Notes: generated by a model from the sequence alone, not told the origin. A stretch of DNA of 28,287 bases from an uncultured Alphaproteobacteria bacterium (GCA_937895955.1 CALAZI010000137.1:1-28287); one strand, 5' to 3'. Positions 1-7,333 are shown, numbered from the stretch's first letter. Program-made: numbers and translations.

Positions 1-789
1 CTTGCGGCGAAAGGCGCCGGGTTCGGCGTTGATCTTCCGGCTGTAATCGAGATCGACAGCGACGATCACCGCGCCGGCGTCAAGCCCCTGTCCGGGACGG
101 CGCGCGAGATCGCCGGCTTTCTGAACGGCGCGAAGGGCGCGCGCTTTCGCGGTCTGATGACGCACGCCGGCGGCTCCTATGATTGCCGCAGCGTCGAGGC
201 GATCCGCGCCGTCGCCGAGAAAGAGCGTCGCGCGGTCGTCGATACGGCGGCGATGCTGAAGGCGGACGGGATCGACTGCGAGATTGTTTCGGTCGGCTCG
301 ACGCCGACAGCGACGTTCGGCGAAAAATTCGACGGCGTCACAGAAGTGCGCGTCGGCGTCTACATGTTCAACGATCTTGTCATGGCGGCGCTCGGCGTTT
401 GCGATGTCGATGACATCGCGATTTCCGTTCTCGCGAGCGTCATCGGCCGGCAGGAAGATAAGAACTGGGTCCTCGTCGACGCCGGCTGGATGGCGCTGTC
501 GCGCGATCGCGGCGCGGCGGCGTTTCCGGTCGATCAGGGCTACGGTCTCGTTTGCGACGAGAAGGGGGAGCCGATCGACGATCTGATCGTCGCGTCGTGC
601 AATCAGGAACACGGGATCATTGCGCGCCGCGGCGGCGGGGCGATTGATTTTTCGAAATTCCCGGTCGGGCGTTTGCTGCGCATTCTTCCCAATCACGCCT
701 GCGCGACGGCGGCGCAATACGTCGCCTATGACGTCCTGAATGCCGCCGGCGAGGTCACCGCGCGCTATCCGCGCCTCAACGGCTGGTGA
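1..789 (+). CDS. Alanine racemase-fold PLP enzyme, D-serine dehydratase-like (5' end missing)
   Basis: The reading frame is open from base 1, so the gene begins outside the window and only the C-terminal ~262 residues are seen. The first part fits the end of an Ala_racemase_N TIM barrel (a barrel strand ending in GLMTHAGGSY), followed by the beta domain of the eukaryotic-type D-serine dehydratase/D-threonine aldolase family (fold-type III PLP enzymes). Near the C terminus an NQEHG motif and a PNHAC motif (codons 691-702) match the metal site of this family. His-x-Cys is the pair described for D-serine and D-threo-3-hydroxyaspartate dehydratases, whereas D-threonine aldolases have His-x-Asp, so a dehydratase-type activity on a D-3-hydroxy amino acid is favoured; the substrate is not known. 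The PLP lysine lies in the missing part. It converges on the MFS gene with only 6 nt between the stop codons and no visible terminator. Confidence 0.8.
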   Translation, partial: LAAKGAGFGVDLPAVIEIDSDDHRAGVKPLSGTAREIAGFLNGAKGARFRGLMTHAGGSYDCRSVEAIRAVAEKERRAVVDTAAMLKADGIDCEIVSVGSTPTATFGEKFDGVTEVRVGVYMFNDLVMAALGVCDVDDIAISVLASVIGRQEDKNWVLVDAGWMALSRDRGAAAFPVDQGYGLVCDEKGEPIDDLIVASCNQEHGIIARRGGGAIDFSKFPVGRLLRILPNHACATAAQYVAYDVLNAAGEVTARYPRLNGW

Positions 790-795
790 GTCGTC

Positions 796-2460
796 TCAAG
801 GCTCGTGATGAACTTCGCGGTCTTTCGTTTCAGGCAGGAAGAACATGCCGATGATGAAAGTCGCTCCGGCGATCAGGATCGGATACCACAGGCCCGAATA
901 GACATTGCCGCTCGCGGCGACGATTGCGAAGGCGGTTGTCGGCAAAAAGCCGCCGAACCAGCCGTTCCCGATGTGATAGGGCAATGACATCGACGTGTAG
1001 CGCACGCGCGCCGGGAAAAGCTCGACCAAAGCGGCGGCGAGCGGGCCGTATGACATCGTCTGGATGGCGACGAAGAGCGCGATGATGAGGATGACGAGCG
1101 GCCGGTTGACGGCGTCGTTATCCGCGCGTTCGGGATAGCCGGCCTCGTTGAGCGCGGCGCGGACCGCCGTTCCGAATTCGGCGATCGCGGCGGATTTCTC
1201 CTCGCCCGCCAGTCGGCGCGGATCGGGCGCGACGAGGCGCCGCTCGCCGATCATCACTTCCGCGACGGCGCCAGCCGGCGCTTTTTCGTTGCGATAGGAA
1301 ACGCCGCCGCGGGTCAGCAGCGATTTGGCGATATCGCAGGATGTTTGATCGAACTTGGTTTTGCCGACAGGGTCGAACTGCAGCGAACATTCTTCGGCGT
1401 CGGCGATGACGACGACCGGTGCGGTTTTCTGCGCCTCCGAAAGCGCCGGGTTCGCCGCGCCTGCCAGCGCGTGGAAAAGCGGCAGGTAAAAGACGGCGGC
1501 GATCGCCAGGCCCGCCATCAGGATCGGCTTGCGGCCGATGCGATCGCTGAGCCAGCCGAAAAGAACGTAGAACGGCGCGCCGATAATGAGGCCGATCGTG
1601 ACGAGTATGTTCGCGGTGAAGGGATCGACTTTCAGAATGCGGTCAAGGAAGAAAAGAATGTAAAACGTGCTCGTGTAAAAAGAGACCGCCTGGCCGGCGA
1701 CGAGACCGAACAGGGCGATCAACACGAGTTTCAGATTGCGCCATTCGCCGAAGGCTTCCTTGAACGGCGCCTTCGACGTCGCGCTTTCTTCCTTCATTTT
1801 CTGAAAGACGGGGCTTTCGCTCAGCTTCAGGCGAATCCACATCGAAATCGCGAGCAGGAAAATCGAGATGAGAAAGGGAATGCGCCAGCCCCAGGCGGAA
1901 AAAACTTCCGGCGCGACCATCGATCTGACGGTCATGATGACAAGCAGTGACAGAATAAGGCCGGCGACGGCGGTCGTCTGGATCCAGCTGGTGTGAAAGC
2001 CGCGTTTTTTCGCCGGCGAATGCTCCGCGACATAAATCGCCGCGCCGCCATATTCGCCGCCGATGGCGAGACCCTGAAGCAGACGCAACAGCACGAGTAT
2101 GATCGGCGCCGCTATGCCGATCGAATCATAGCCGGGAAGGAGGCCGACCGCGAAGGTCGAAAGACCCATCAGCCCCATGGTGACGAGAAAGGTGTTCTTG
2201 CGCCCGACAATATCGCCGATGCGGCCGAAGGCGAGCGCGCCAAGCGGGCGCACGATGAAGCCGGCGGCGAAAGCCGCGAGGGCGAAAATATAGGATGTTG
2301 TTTCGTTGACCGCCGAAAAATAATGCCGCGCGATTTCACTGGCGAGCGCGCCGTAAAGAAAGAAATCGTACCACTCGAACATCGTGCCGAGCGATGAGGC
2401 GCCGACAACCATCGTTTCATTGGATTTCTTCGGCGTCGTCGTCGCGGCGGCGTTGCTCAT
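796..2460 (-). CDS. MFS transporter, metabolite:H+ symporter (MHS) type, with large periplasmic insert
   Basis: 554 residues, against about 430-450 for most MHS members. Twelve membrane segments can be laid out: about 21-40, 57-79, 89-109, 117-142, 158-180, 192-210, 244-271, 282-303, 312-332, 454-480, then two more near the C terminus. The N-terminal GTMFEWYDFFLYG motif, the GRIGDIVGRK loop after TM2, GLAIGGEYGGA in TM4 and GWLSDRIGRKP after TM8 are hallmarks of the family that carries alpha-ketoglutarate, proline/betaine, shikimate or citrate with protons. Residues ~333-452 form a hydrophilic insert between TM9 and TM10, on the periplasmic side by the positive-inside pattern. It contains two cysteines (C358, C375) that could form a disulfide. 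The substrate cannot be read from the sequence. The start ATG is the only early one and follows an AGAG-type ribosome site. It is a single-gene unit with no obvious regulator nearby. Confidence 0.88.
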   Translation of the reverse strand: MSNAAATTTPKKSNETMVVGASSLGTMFEWYDFFLYGALASEIARHYFSAVNETTSYIFALAAFAAGFIVRPLGALAFGRIGDIVGRKNTFLVTMGLMGLSTFAVGLLPGYDSIGIAAPIILVLLRLLQGLAIGGEYGGAAIYVAEHSPAKKRGFHTSWIQTTAVAGLILSLLVIMTVRSMVAPEVFSAWGWRIPFLISIFLLAISMWIRLKLSESPVFQKMKEESATSKAPFKEAFGEWRNLKLVLIALFGLVAGQAVSFYTSTFYILFFLDRILKVDPFTANILVTIGLIIGAPFYVLFGWLSDRIGRKPILMAGLAIAAVFYLPLFHALAGAANPALSEAQKTAPVVVIADAEECSLQFDPVGKTKFDQTSCDIAKSLLTRGGVSYRNEKAPAGAVAEVMIGERRLVAPDPRRLAGEEKSAAIAEFGTAVRAALNEAGYPERADNDAVNRPLVILIIALFVAIQTMSYGPLAAALVELFPARVRYTSMSLPYHIGNGWFGGFLPTTAFAIVAASGNVYSGLWYPILIAGATFIIGMFFLPETKDREVHHEP

Positions 2461-2536
2461 GAATCGTCTCTGGATGGATTAGGGGAGGGAAAACGCGACC
2501 GGATGGATGCGCGCCAGCTTGCGCAGGCGCAAGCGG

Positions 2537-2563
2537 GAAAATCAACCCGCCGGAATGCGGGTT
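2537..2563 (-). terminator. Intrinsic terminator of the maiA/gamma-carbonic anhydrase unit
   Basis: Directly after the stop codon of the gamma-carbonic anhydrase gene (TAG at 2566-2564 on the minus strand), bases 2544-2550 (AACCCGC) and 2557-2563 (GCGGGTT) form a perfect 7-bp stem with a 6-nt loop. On the minus strand it is followed by GATTTTCC, a short U-run. This is a modest but convincing rho-independent terminator. A second near-palindrome (CTTGCGC-AG-GCGCAAG, 2518-2533) follows downstream and may strengthen it. Confidence 0.65.
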
Positions 2564-3097
2564 CTAGCCGAGCGCGCGCGCATGAATGCGCGCTTCCTCA
2601 ACATAATGCATGGCGCCGCCGCGCGCCATCTGCGCCTCACCCTCGCGCAGGTCGCGGAATTTTTTCGCCGGCATTCCCGCCCACATTTCGCCCGCGGGAA
2701 CGATTTTCTTCGGCGACAGGAAAGCGCCGGCGGCGAGCATGGCGCCTTTCTGGACGACCGATCCGTCAAGCATGGTCGCGCCCATGCCGACGAAACCTTC
2801 GTCTTCGACTGTCGCGCCGTGCAGAAGGCATTTATGGCCGATGAGGGCGTATTGCCCGATCAGCGTCGGCACGCCGCCAAGCTCGGGAAGGTCGGCGTGA
2901 ATGATCGCGCCGTCCTGAACGTTCGATCCCTTGCCGACGACAATCCTGTTCGAATCGCCGCGCAAGACGCAGCCGTACCAGACGGAGGCGTCTTCATGCA
3001 CCTCGACATCGCCGCAGATGACGGCGCCCGGCGCGATGAAGGCGGTTGCGTGAATCTTCGGCTTTTTGTCGCCGATGGCGAAGATAATCGGTTTCAT
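2564..3097 (-). CDS. Gamma-carbonic anhydrase family protein (left-handed beta-helix)
   Basis: 177 residues, the usual size for bacterial gamma-class carbonic anhydrase/YrdA/PaaY-like proteins. The hexapeptide pattern of a left-handed beta-helix runs from about residue 15 to 140 (stretches such as AFIAPGAVICGDVEV and DASVWYGCVLRGD). The three zinc-ligand histidines of the family are present: H67 in IIHAD, and H88 and H93 in IGHKCLLHG. The protein should form a cytoplasmic homotrimer with metal sites between subunits. Many members have little carbonic anhydrase activity in vitro, so hydration of CO2 is known for the family but not shown here. It is the second gene after maiA, 12 nt downstream, with AGGGA in front of its ATG, and ends at the terminator at 2544-2563. 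An aromatic-catabolism role (like PaaY thioesterase) is possible only by context. Confidence 0.88.
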   Translation of the reverse strand: MKPIIFAIGDKKPKIHATAFIAPGAVICGDVEVHEDASVWYGCVLRGDSNRIVVGKGSNVQDGAIIHADLPELGGVPTLIGQYALIGHKCLLHGATVEDEGFVGMGATMLDGSVVQKGAMLAAGAFLSPKKIVPAGEMWAGMPAKKFRDLREGEAQMARGGAMHYVEEARIHARALG

Positions 3098-3109
3098 GAG
3101 GTTCCCTGA

Positions 3110-3751
3110 TCAGGCCGCAACGGCGTCCGGCTGGTTTTGCGGATGAGCTTTGACGAACGCCTCGATCGCGTTGCAGCGCTCGTAGATTTCCTTAATGCGC
3201 GGCGTCGCCGACAGATCAACGCCGAAACGCAGCGCGCCGAAAACCTGCGGGACCAGAAATGCGTCGGCCATGCCGGGCTTGTCGCCGACGCAGAATTCGC
3301 CGGCGCTGTCGGAAATCAGCGTCTCGACGGAACGCATCGCGCCGCCTGTCCACCGGTCAAGCCAGCCCTTCATCGCATTCGCATCGAAGTCGCGCTCTTC
3401 CTTCAGATAGGTCTGAATGCGCAAATTCATGAAAGGCTGCGCTTCGCAGGCTATGATGGCGGCGATGGCGCGCGCCTTGGCGCGCAAGGCGGCGTCCGGA
3501 GGAAGGAGAGGGTTTTCCGGATATCGCTCTTCCAGATATTCGATGATCGCGGTCGACTGCGTCAGGATCGCGCCTTCATCGGTTTCAAGCGCAGGAACGA
3601 GACCTTGCGGGTTGCGCTTCAGGAAGGGCTCGGCGCGCTGTTCTCCCTTCAGCAGGTTGACGGGCTCATAATCGAACTCAAGTTCCTTCAGGCAAAGCGC
3701 AATGCGCACGCGATAGGTCGCGCTCGAACGCCAATAGCCGAACAGTTTCAT
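3110..3751 (-). CDS. maiA: Maleylacetoacetate isomerase (zeta-class glutathione transferase)
   Basis: 213 residues, the typical length. The N-terminal thioredoxin-like domain opens with the zeta-class signature around residues 8-18 (RSSATYRVRIA), where the two serines hold glutathione. It is followed by NPQGLVPALE (cis-Pro) and QSTAIIEYLEERYP (gamma-glutamyl binding), then an all-helical C-terminal domain with the zeta-type DAFLVPQVFGA segment. The enzyme isomerises 4-maleylacetoacetate to fumarylacetoacetate with glutathione, the step after homogentisate dioxygenase in tyrosine/phenylalanine breakdown. The hpd gene lies a few hundred bases away on the other strand, which supports this role over a general GST. 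The cysteine found after the two serines in many zeta enzymes is alanine here; this is seen in other bacterial members. hmgA and fahA are not in the window. Confidence 0.9.
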   Translation of the reverse strand: MKLFGYWRSSATYRVRIALCLKELEFDYEPVNLLKGEQRAEPFLKRNPQGLVPALETDEGAILTQSTAIIEYLEERYPENPLLPPDAALRAKARAIAAIIACEAQPFMNLRIQTYLKEERDFDANAMKGWLDRWTGGAMRSVETLISDSAGEFCVGDKPGMADAFLVPQVFGALRFGVDLSATPRIKEIYERCNAIEAFVKAHPQNQPDAVAA

Positions 3752-3852
3752 GAGGGCGGCCTTTGATAAAATTTGAAGCGAATTTATCGCTCATTCTTCG
3801 CTGAATGCCAAATCATCGCCGCCATGCTCGCCGACGGCGAACAGGAGCGGCG

Positions 3853-4173
3853 ATGATGCAGGCGGCGGCGGTTGAAGTTTCGGTTGAGAATGACGGCGAC
3901 GAGCAATGGGCGCGCGCAAACTTACGGGAGGCGCACGGCCGTCTTGCGCTCGATATCGCCAATGTCCTGCGGATCATCGAACTGCATCCTGATTTCAAGG
4001 GGCGCTACAAGTACAATGATACGCTCGGCAAGGTCCTTGATCGCGGCTCCGTCATGATCGAATGGCGGGTTTCCGAATTCGTGGCCCAAATTCAGGAGCG
4101 GTTCCTGCCCGAAATCTCGTCCGAGATCGCCTATAAGGCGCTCGTCGTCGCGGCCAACAGGGCGGGCCAATAG
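3853..4173 (+). CDS. Small protein of unknown function, faint VapE N-terminal-region resemblance
   Basis: 106 residues. An earlier ATG at 3805 is in frame, but the start at 3853 (or 3856) has an AGGAG ribosome site at 3843-3847 with 5-8 nt spacing, and the upstream extension is an Arg-rich low-complexity string, so the short form is chosen. I do not recognise the family with certainty. The core (residues ~35-100) reads NVLRIIELHPDFKGRYKYND, then a loop, then a predicted helical region ending YKALVVAANR. This pattern (N-hydrophobic run-P-F/L-G-Y-N/D-x) resembles the segment in front of the helicase domain of VapE-like phage/island primases, where it runs about 80 residues. No helicase or primase motif is present. 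It stands alone between the divergent maiA and the hpd operator, with the same base composition as its neighbours. It could instead be a domesticated DNA-binding or adaptor module. Confidence 0.6.
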   Translation: MMQAAAVEVSVENDGDEQWARANLREAHGRLALDIANVLRIIELHPDFKGRYKYNDTLGKVLDRGSVMIEWRVSEFVAQIQERFLPEISSEIAYKALVVAANRAGQ

Positions 4174-4186
4174 GGCTTTTTCGGGG

Positions 4187-4216
4187 TTGAACTGAATTAG
4201 TAACATATGTTACTAA
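4187..4216 (+). promoter_or_regulatory. Candidate promoter of the hpd operon
   Basis: TTGAAC (4187-4192) matches the -35 consensus in five of six positions, and TACTAA (4211-4216) is a weak -10 candidate at 18-nt spacing. The right arm of the 20-bp palindrome covers the -10 and its left arm the spacer, the classical layout for repression by steric block. The -10 is poor by sigma-70 standards, so the exact start point is uncertain. Confidence 0.4.
4197..4216. promoter_or_regulatory. Perfect 20-bp palindrome, probable MarR-family operator
   Basis: TTAGTAACATATGTTACTAA is an uninterrupted, perfectly self-complementary 20-mer and strikingly AT-rich against its surroundings. It ends 29 nt before the hpd start codon. 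MarR dimers bind palindromes of 16-20 bp, and a marR gene is the second gene of the operon that starts here, so autoregulation together with control of hpd is the natural reading. The in-frame ATG at 4207 inside the palindrome is not a credible start because it has no ribosome site. Confidence 0.75.
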
Positions 4217-4245
4217 GTGGGCGAAAGCAGAAGCTGGAGCCCAAA

Positions 4246-5313
4246 ATGGCCGATCTTTTCGAAAATCCGCTGGGGACCGACGGGTTCGAATTCGTCGAAT
4301 ATACGGGCCCCGACCCTGACGCGCTCGCCGCGCTGTTCGAGCGGATGGGCTTTACGGCCGTCGGCCGCCATCGTTCGAAAGACGTCATTCATTACGTCCA
4401 GGGCGATATCAATTTCCTCCTCAACCGCGAAACGGCCGGCCAGCCGGCCGCCTTCCGCAACCAGCACGGCGCGGGCGCGAATGCGATGGCGTTCCGGGTG
4501 AAGGACGCCGCTCGCGCCTTTCGCGAGGCGGTCAAGCGCGGGGCGAAGCCTATCGAGGCGAAAACCGGTCCGATGGAGCTGAACATCCCCGGCATTGAAG
4601 GGATCGGCGGCCTTAACGTCTATCTCGTCGACCGCTACGGCGCGCGCTCGATATACGATGTCGATTTCGAACCGATCGGCGGCGCCGATCCGAACAAGAA
4701 TTCGGCGGGCCTCACCTATATCGATCATCTGACGCACAATCTGCGCCGCGGCAATATGGATCTGTGGGCGGAATATTATGAGAAGATCTTCAATTTCCGC
4801 GAGATCCGCTATTTCGACATTGAAGGCAAATTGACCGGCCTCGTCTCGAAGGCGATGACGAGCCCGTGCGGCAAGATCAGAATTCCGCTTAATGAAAGCC
4901 AGGACGAAAAATCCCAGATCGAGGAGTTCATCGAACGCTATAATGGCGAGGGCATACAGCACGTCGCGCTTGGAACGAATGACATCTACAAGACGGTTGA
5001 GGACTTGCGCCGCCGCGACATCCCGTTCCAGTCGACGCTCGAAACCTATTATGAAGGCGTCGCCGAGCGCGTCGGCGATCACGGGGAAGATATCGAGCGA
5101 TTGAAGAAAAACAGCATTCTGATCGACGGCGCCCCGACGCAGGGGCAGGGCCTGTTGCTGCAGATCTTCACGCAGGATGCGATCGGACCGATCTTTTTCG
5201 AGATCATTCAGCGCAAGGGCAATGAAGGCTTCGGCGAAGGCAATTTCAGAGCGCTTTTCGAATCGATCGAGCTCGACCAGATTCGACGCGGGGTTTTGAA
5301 GGAAACCGCATGA
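4246..5313 (+). CDS. hpd: 4-hydroxyphenylpyruvate dioxygenase
   Basis: 355 residues from the ATG at 4246, chosen because GGAG at 4236-4239 sits 6 nt upstream and MADLFENPLGTDGFEFVEY is the usual bacterial N terminus; the longer frame from 4207 would start inside the operator. The protein has two vicinal-oxygen-chelate domains. The ferrous iron ligands of the family are all present: H161 (IDHLTHN), H239 (GIQHVAL) and E319 (GPIFFEI), as is the C-terminal helix region with FGEGNF that closes the active site. It converts 4-hydroxyphenylpyruvate to homogentisate with O2, in the cytoplasm, as the second step of tyrosine catabolism. It leads an operon with marR (ATGA overlap) and a lipase gene, and is divergent from maiA, which acts two steps later. 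Homogentisate could also feed pyomelanin. Confidence 0.95.
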   Translation: MADLFENPLGTDGFEFVEYTGPDPDALAALFERMGFTAVGRHRSKDVIHYVQGDINFLLNRETAGQPAAFRNQHGAGANAMAFRVKDAARAFREAVKRGAKPIEAKTGPMELNIPGIEGIGGLNVYLVDRYGARSIYDVDFEPIGGADPNKNSAGLTYIDHLTHNLRRGNMDLWAEYYEKIFNFREIRYFDIEGKLTGLVSKAMTSPCGKIRIPLNESQDEKSQIEEFIERYNGEGIQHVALGTNDIYKTVEDLRRRDIPFQSTLETYYEGVAERVGDHGEDIERLKKNSILIDGAPTQGQGLLLQIFTQDAIGPIFFEIIQRKGNEGFGEGNFRALFESIELDQIRRGVLKETA

Positions 5314-5795
5314 CGAAAAAAGCGCCGGCGGCGGGCGGTCTCAATCTAGCGGCGTTCTTGCCGTACAGGATCGCCGTTCTCGCCCGCACGCTGAGCGAAA
5401 GGCTGGGCGCCGCCTACGCCGATGAAGGCTTGACCATTCCCGAATGGCGGGTGCTGGCGGTCGTCAGCCAGGAAAACGCCGTCGCCGCGCGCGATGTCGT
5501 CGCGCGCACGCCGATGGACAAGATGGCGGTCAGCCGCGCCGTCGCATCGCTTGAAAAAAAAGGCCTCGTCGCGCGCCAGCCGGCGAGCGACCGGCGCGTT
5601 TCGGCGATCCGGCTTTCGGATGAGGGACGGCGCATCGCCGATCGCGTCGCCGGCATCGCGCTGCGGTTTGAAGCCGATATTGTCGGGGGGATGACCGGCA
5701 CGGAGCGCGATCTCTTTCTGGAAAGCCTCGCCAAGCTTGAGGCGGCGGCGGGGCTTGATTGTTCCTCGCAATCGGCGGTTAAAGCTGCGGAATGA
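5310..5795 (+). CDS. MarR-family transcriptional regulator (probable regulator of hpd)
   Basis: 161 residues, a normal MarR size. The winged helix-turn-helix is clear: helix at ~57-67, recognition helix at ~70-83 (DKMAVSRAVASLEKKG), then the beta wing with DRR at 94-96 followed by RLSDEGR, the strongest MarR signature. N- and C-terminal helices should form the dimer interface. The ATG overlaps the hpd stop codon (ATGA), so the regulator is made with the enzyme. The perfect palindrome just before hpd is the obvious binding site. By analogy with MarR repressors of aromatic catabolism the inducer would be a pathway compound such as 4-hydroxyphenylpyruvate or homogentisate; this is inference. It has no conserved cysteine suggesting redox sensing (one Cys, near the C terminus). 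Confidence 0.9.
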   Translation: MTKKAPAAGGLNLAAFLPYRIAVLARTLSERLGAAYADEGLTIPEWRVLAVVSQENAVAARDVVARTPMDKMAVSRAVASLEKKGLVARQPASDRRVSAIRLSDEGRRIADRVAGIALRFEADIVGGMTGTERDLFLESLAKLEAAAGLDCSSQSAVKAAE

Positions 5796-6712
5796 TCTTC
5801 CGTCTTATTACGGCGGCGCTCCTCGCCGTCTCGATTTCGGCATGCGTATCGTTTCCAGACGCGCCGTCGCCGACCGTCTCTCCGCATCTCGAAAAAGACT
5901 ACGTCGTCAGCGTCGACGGCGCGCGTCTCGGCCTCACCCGCTGGCCCGCCGAAAAAGCCAAGGCGGCGATCGTCGCCGTTCACGGCATGAATGATTACGC
6001 GGCGGCCTACTCCTATGCCGGCCCTTACTGGTCTGAGCGCGGCGTCAGCGTCTACGCCTATGACCAGCGCGGCTTCGGCCGCTCGACGGATTTCGGCCGC
6101 TGGCCGGGCGACGACGTGCTGCGTCAGGATCTGCGCGCTGTGATCGCCGCGGTGCGTGTTGAAAATCCCGGCCTTCCTCTTTACGTCGTCGGTCATTCAA
6201 TGGGGAGCGCCGTCATCATGACGGCGATGCGCGACGCGCCGCTCGACGCCGACGGGATCATTCTCGGCGCGCCGGGGGTTTGGGGCGGCGCCAGCATGTC
6301 GATTTTTTACCGCGTCGCGCTCAATGTCGCGGCGACATTCACGCCGGGAAAAACGCTGACCGGCGAACGCGCCGGCCGGCAAGCGTCCGACAATATCGAT
6401 TTTCTGCGCCGCATGTATGAAGACCCGCTCGTCATCAAGGCGACGCGGCTCGACGCCATCCTTGGCGTCGAGCGGCTGATGGGCGAGGCTTATGACGCCG
6501 CGGACGAAATCAGCGGCGACATGCTTTTATTGTACGGCCTCAAGGATGAGATCATTCCGACCGACATATTGATGAAAACCGCCGACCGTTTGCCGGAAAC
6601 GCTGGACGAGATCGCCTTTGCGGACAGCTGGCATATGATCTTCGCCGATCTTGAACGCGAAAAACCGCTTCAGGCGGTCATCGATTGGATTGCTGAAGAC
6701 AGAGCCGAGTAA
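5792..6712 (+). CDS. Alpha/beta-hydrolase lipoprotein, monoacylglycerol lipase-like
   Basis: 306 residues. It starts with a short charged-hydrophobic signal and a lipobox-like VSISAC, so cleavage before C18 and lipid attachment are expected; Ser at +3 and no Asp at +2 favour sorting to the outer membrane. The hydrolase core follows: oxyanion region VHGMND (~63-68), YDQRGFGRS (~90-98), nucleophile elbow GHSMG with S136, acid D252 in YGLKDEIIP, and base H281 in DSWHMIF. The pattern is that of the serine aminopeptidase S33 (Hydrolase_4)/monoglyceride lipase group. The likely substrates are lysophospholipids, monoacylglycerols or other short esters in the envelope. The ATG overlaps the marR stop (ATGA), so it is probably cotranscribed with hpd and marR, though a link to tyrosine breakdown is not obvious. 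Confidence 0.88.
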   Translation: MIFRLITAALLAVSISACVSFPDAPSPTVSPHLEKDYVVSVDGARLGLTRWPAEKAKAAIVAVHGMNDYAAAYSYAGPYWSERGVSVYAYDQRGFGRSTDFGRWPGDDVLRQDLRAVIAAVRVENPGLPLYVVGHSMGSAVIMTAMRDAPLDADGIILGAPGVWGGASMSIFYRVALNVAATFTPGKTLTGERAGRQASDNIDFLRRMYEDPLVIKATRLDAILGVERLMGEAYDAADEISGDMLLLYGLKDEIIPTDILMKTADRLPETLDEIAFADSWHMIFADLEREKPLQAVIDWIAEDRAE

Positions 6713-6718
6713 GAAAGG

Positions 6719-6760
6719 GGAGGCCGCGGCGGTGCGGGGAATTGCGGAGCCGCGGCCTCC
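6719..6760. terminator. Long GC-rich hairpin between convergent lipase and cutA genes
   Basis: GGAGGCCGCGGC (6719-6730) and GCCGCGGCCTCC (6749-6760) form a perfect 12-bp stem with an 18-nt loop, starting 6 nt after the lipase stop codon. There is no U-run on either strand, so it is not a canonical rho-independent terminator. It may protect the mRNA 3' end or act with Rho. The rest of the gap up to cutA (6761-6942) holds no recognisable gene or RNA. Confidence 0.5.
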
Positions 6761-6942
6761 TACTCTACGGGCGGAGCGGAATGGGGACCGCGCCGCCTTT
6801 CTGGCCGTGTTTGTTGCGGCGGCGCGTCCCGGTGCTGGCTAGTGAGGGGAAGCAGGACACGGGTCGGCTGGAGGGCGATTGCGTCGCCGCAACAATGCAA
6901 CTTATAAGGGTAATCTCTTAATAAATGGTTTCTGAGTAAAAA

Positions 6943-7263
6943 TCAGTCCGGGTTTTCAATCCAGGCGCAGAATTTTTCGGATGAGCGCTCGCGATCGACG
7001 CGAAGGGCGATGAGGGCGGGGTTGTCATAAGGATGAGCCTCAAGGACAATCGTCTTCACGTCATCGGCGCGGGTTGCGTTCGCCTTGATGATCATCGCGA
7101 CTTCGCCGTTTTCTTCTGTCGCGCCGCGCCAGCGATAGACGGATCTGACGCCCGGCAAAATATTGACGCAGGCCGCAGCGTCCGCTTCGACCAGTTTTTT
7201 CGCCAGCGCTTGCGCCGCCGTTTCATTCGGCGCAGTCGAATAGAAGAGAATGATGTCAGTCAT
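6943..7263 (-). CDS. cutA: Divalent-cation tolerance protein CutA
   Basis: 106 residues, the family size. The CutA1 fold is recognisable throughout: an N-terminal strand (IILFYSTAPNE) and helix, then the conserved ACVNILPGVRSVYRWRG segment (residues ~36-52), EVAMIIKA, and the HPYDNPALIAL motif (~81-91) before the final helix with W101. CutA forms very stable trimers related in fold to PII signalling proteins. It was named for copper tolerance in E. coli, but its real function is unsettled, and here too only the family can be assigned. GAGG lies 4 nt before the ATG. It is divergent from queC with a 70-nt gap. Confidence 0.95.
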   Translation of the reverse strand: MTDIILFYSTAPNETAAQALAKKLVEADAAACVNILPGVRSVYRWRGATEENGEVAMIIKANATRADDVKTIVLEAHPYDNPALIALRVDRERSSEKFCAWIENPD

Positions 7264-7296
7264 GACGCCTCGCTTTCAAGCAAAGTGTAATCGAGA

Positions 7297-7323
7297 TTGT
7301 CGCGACGACGCCATCCGTACACT
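7297..7323 (+). promoter_or_regulatory. Candidate queC-queE promoter giving a nearly leaderless mRNA
   Basis: TTGTCG (7297-7302) and TACACT (7318-7323, four of six to TATAAT) are separated by 15 nt, short for sigma-70 but tolerated in some alphaproteobacterial promoters. Transcription would begin around 7330, only a few bases before the ATG at 7334. No Shine-Dalgarno is visible there, consistent with a leaderless or near-leaderless message. Confidence 0.35.
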
Positions 7324-7333
7324 CTGACCCGGC

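Noticed and set aside
501..515. GCGATCGC-like motifs, which seem frequent across the window
   Set aside because: They follow from Ala/Ile/Arg codon choice (gcg atc gcc); no clustering or intergenic placement was seen, and I could not count them against expectation.
1345..1950. 201-codon plus-strand frame opposite the MFS gene
   Set aside because: It has low-complexity Arg/Asp/Glu composition and complete overlap with a clear transporter.
3777..3791. AGCGA-N5-TCGCT inverted repeat between maiA and the small gene
   Set aside because: Five-bp arms are within chance expectation, and no promoter could be placed around it.
4213..5082. 289-codon minus-strand frame opposite hpd
   Set aside because: It is the antisense shadow of hpd, which has full catalytic motifs; composition is not protein-like.
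6651..6842. 63-codon frame after the lipase gene
   Set aside because: It overlaps the lipase end, has no ribosome site and contains the hairpin; composition is random.
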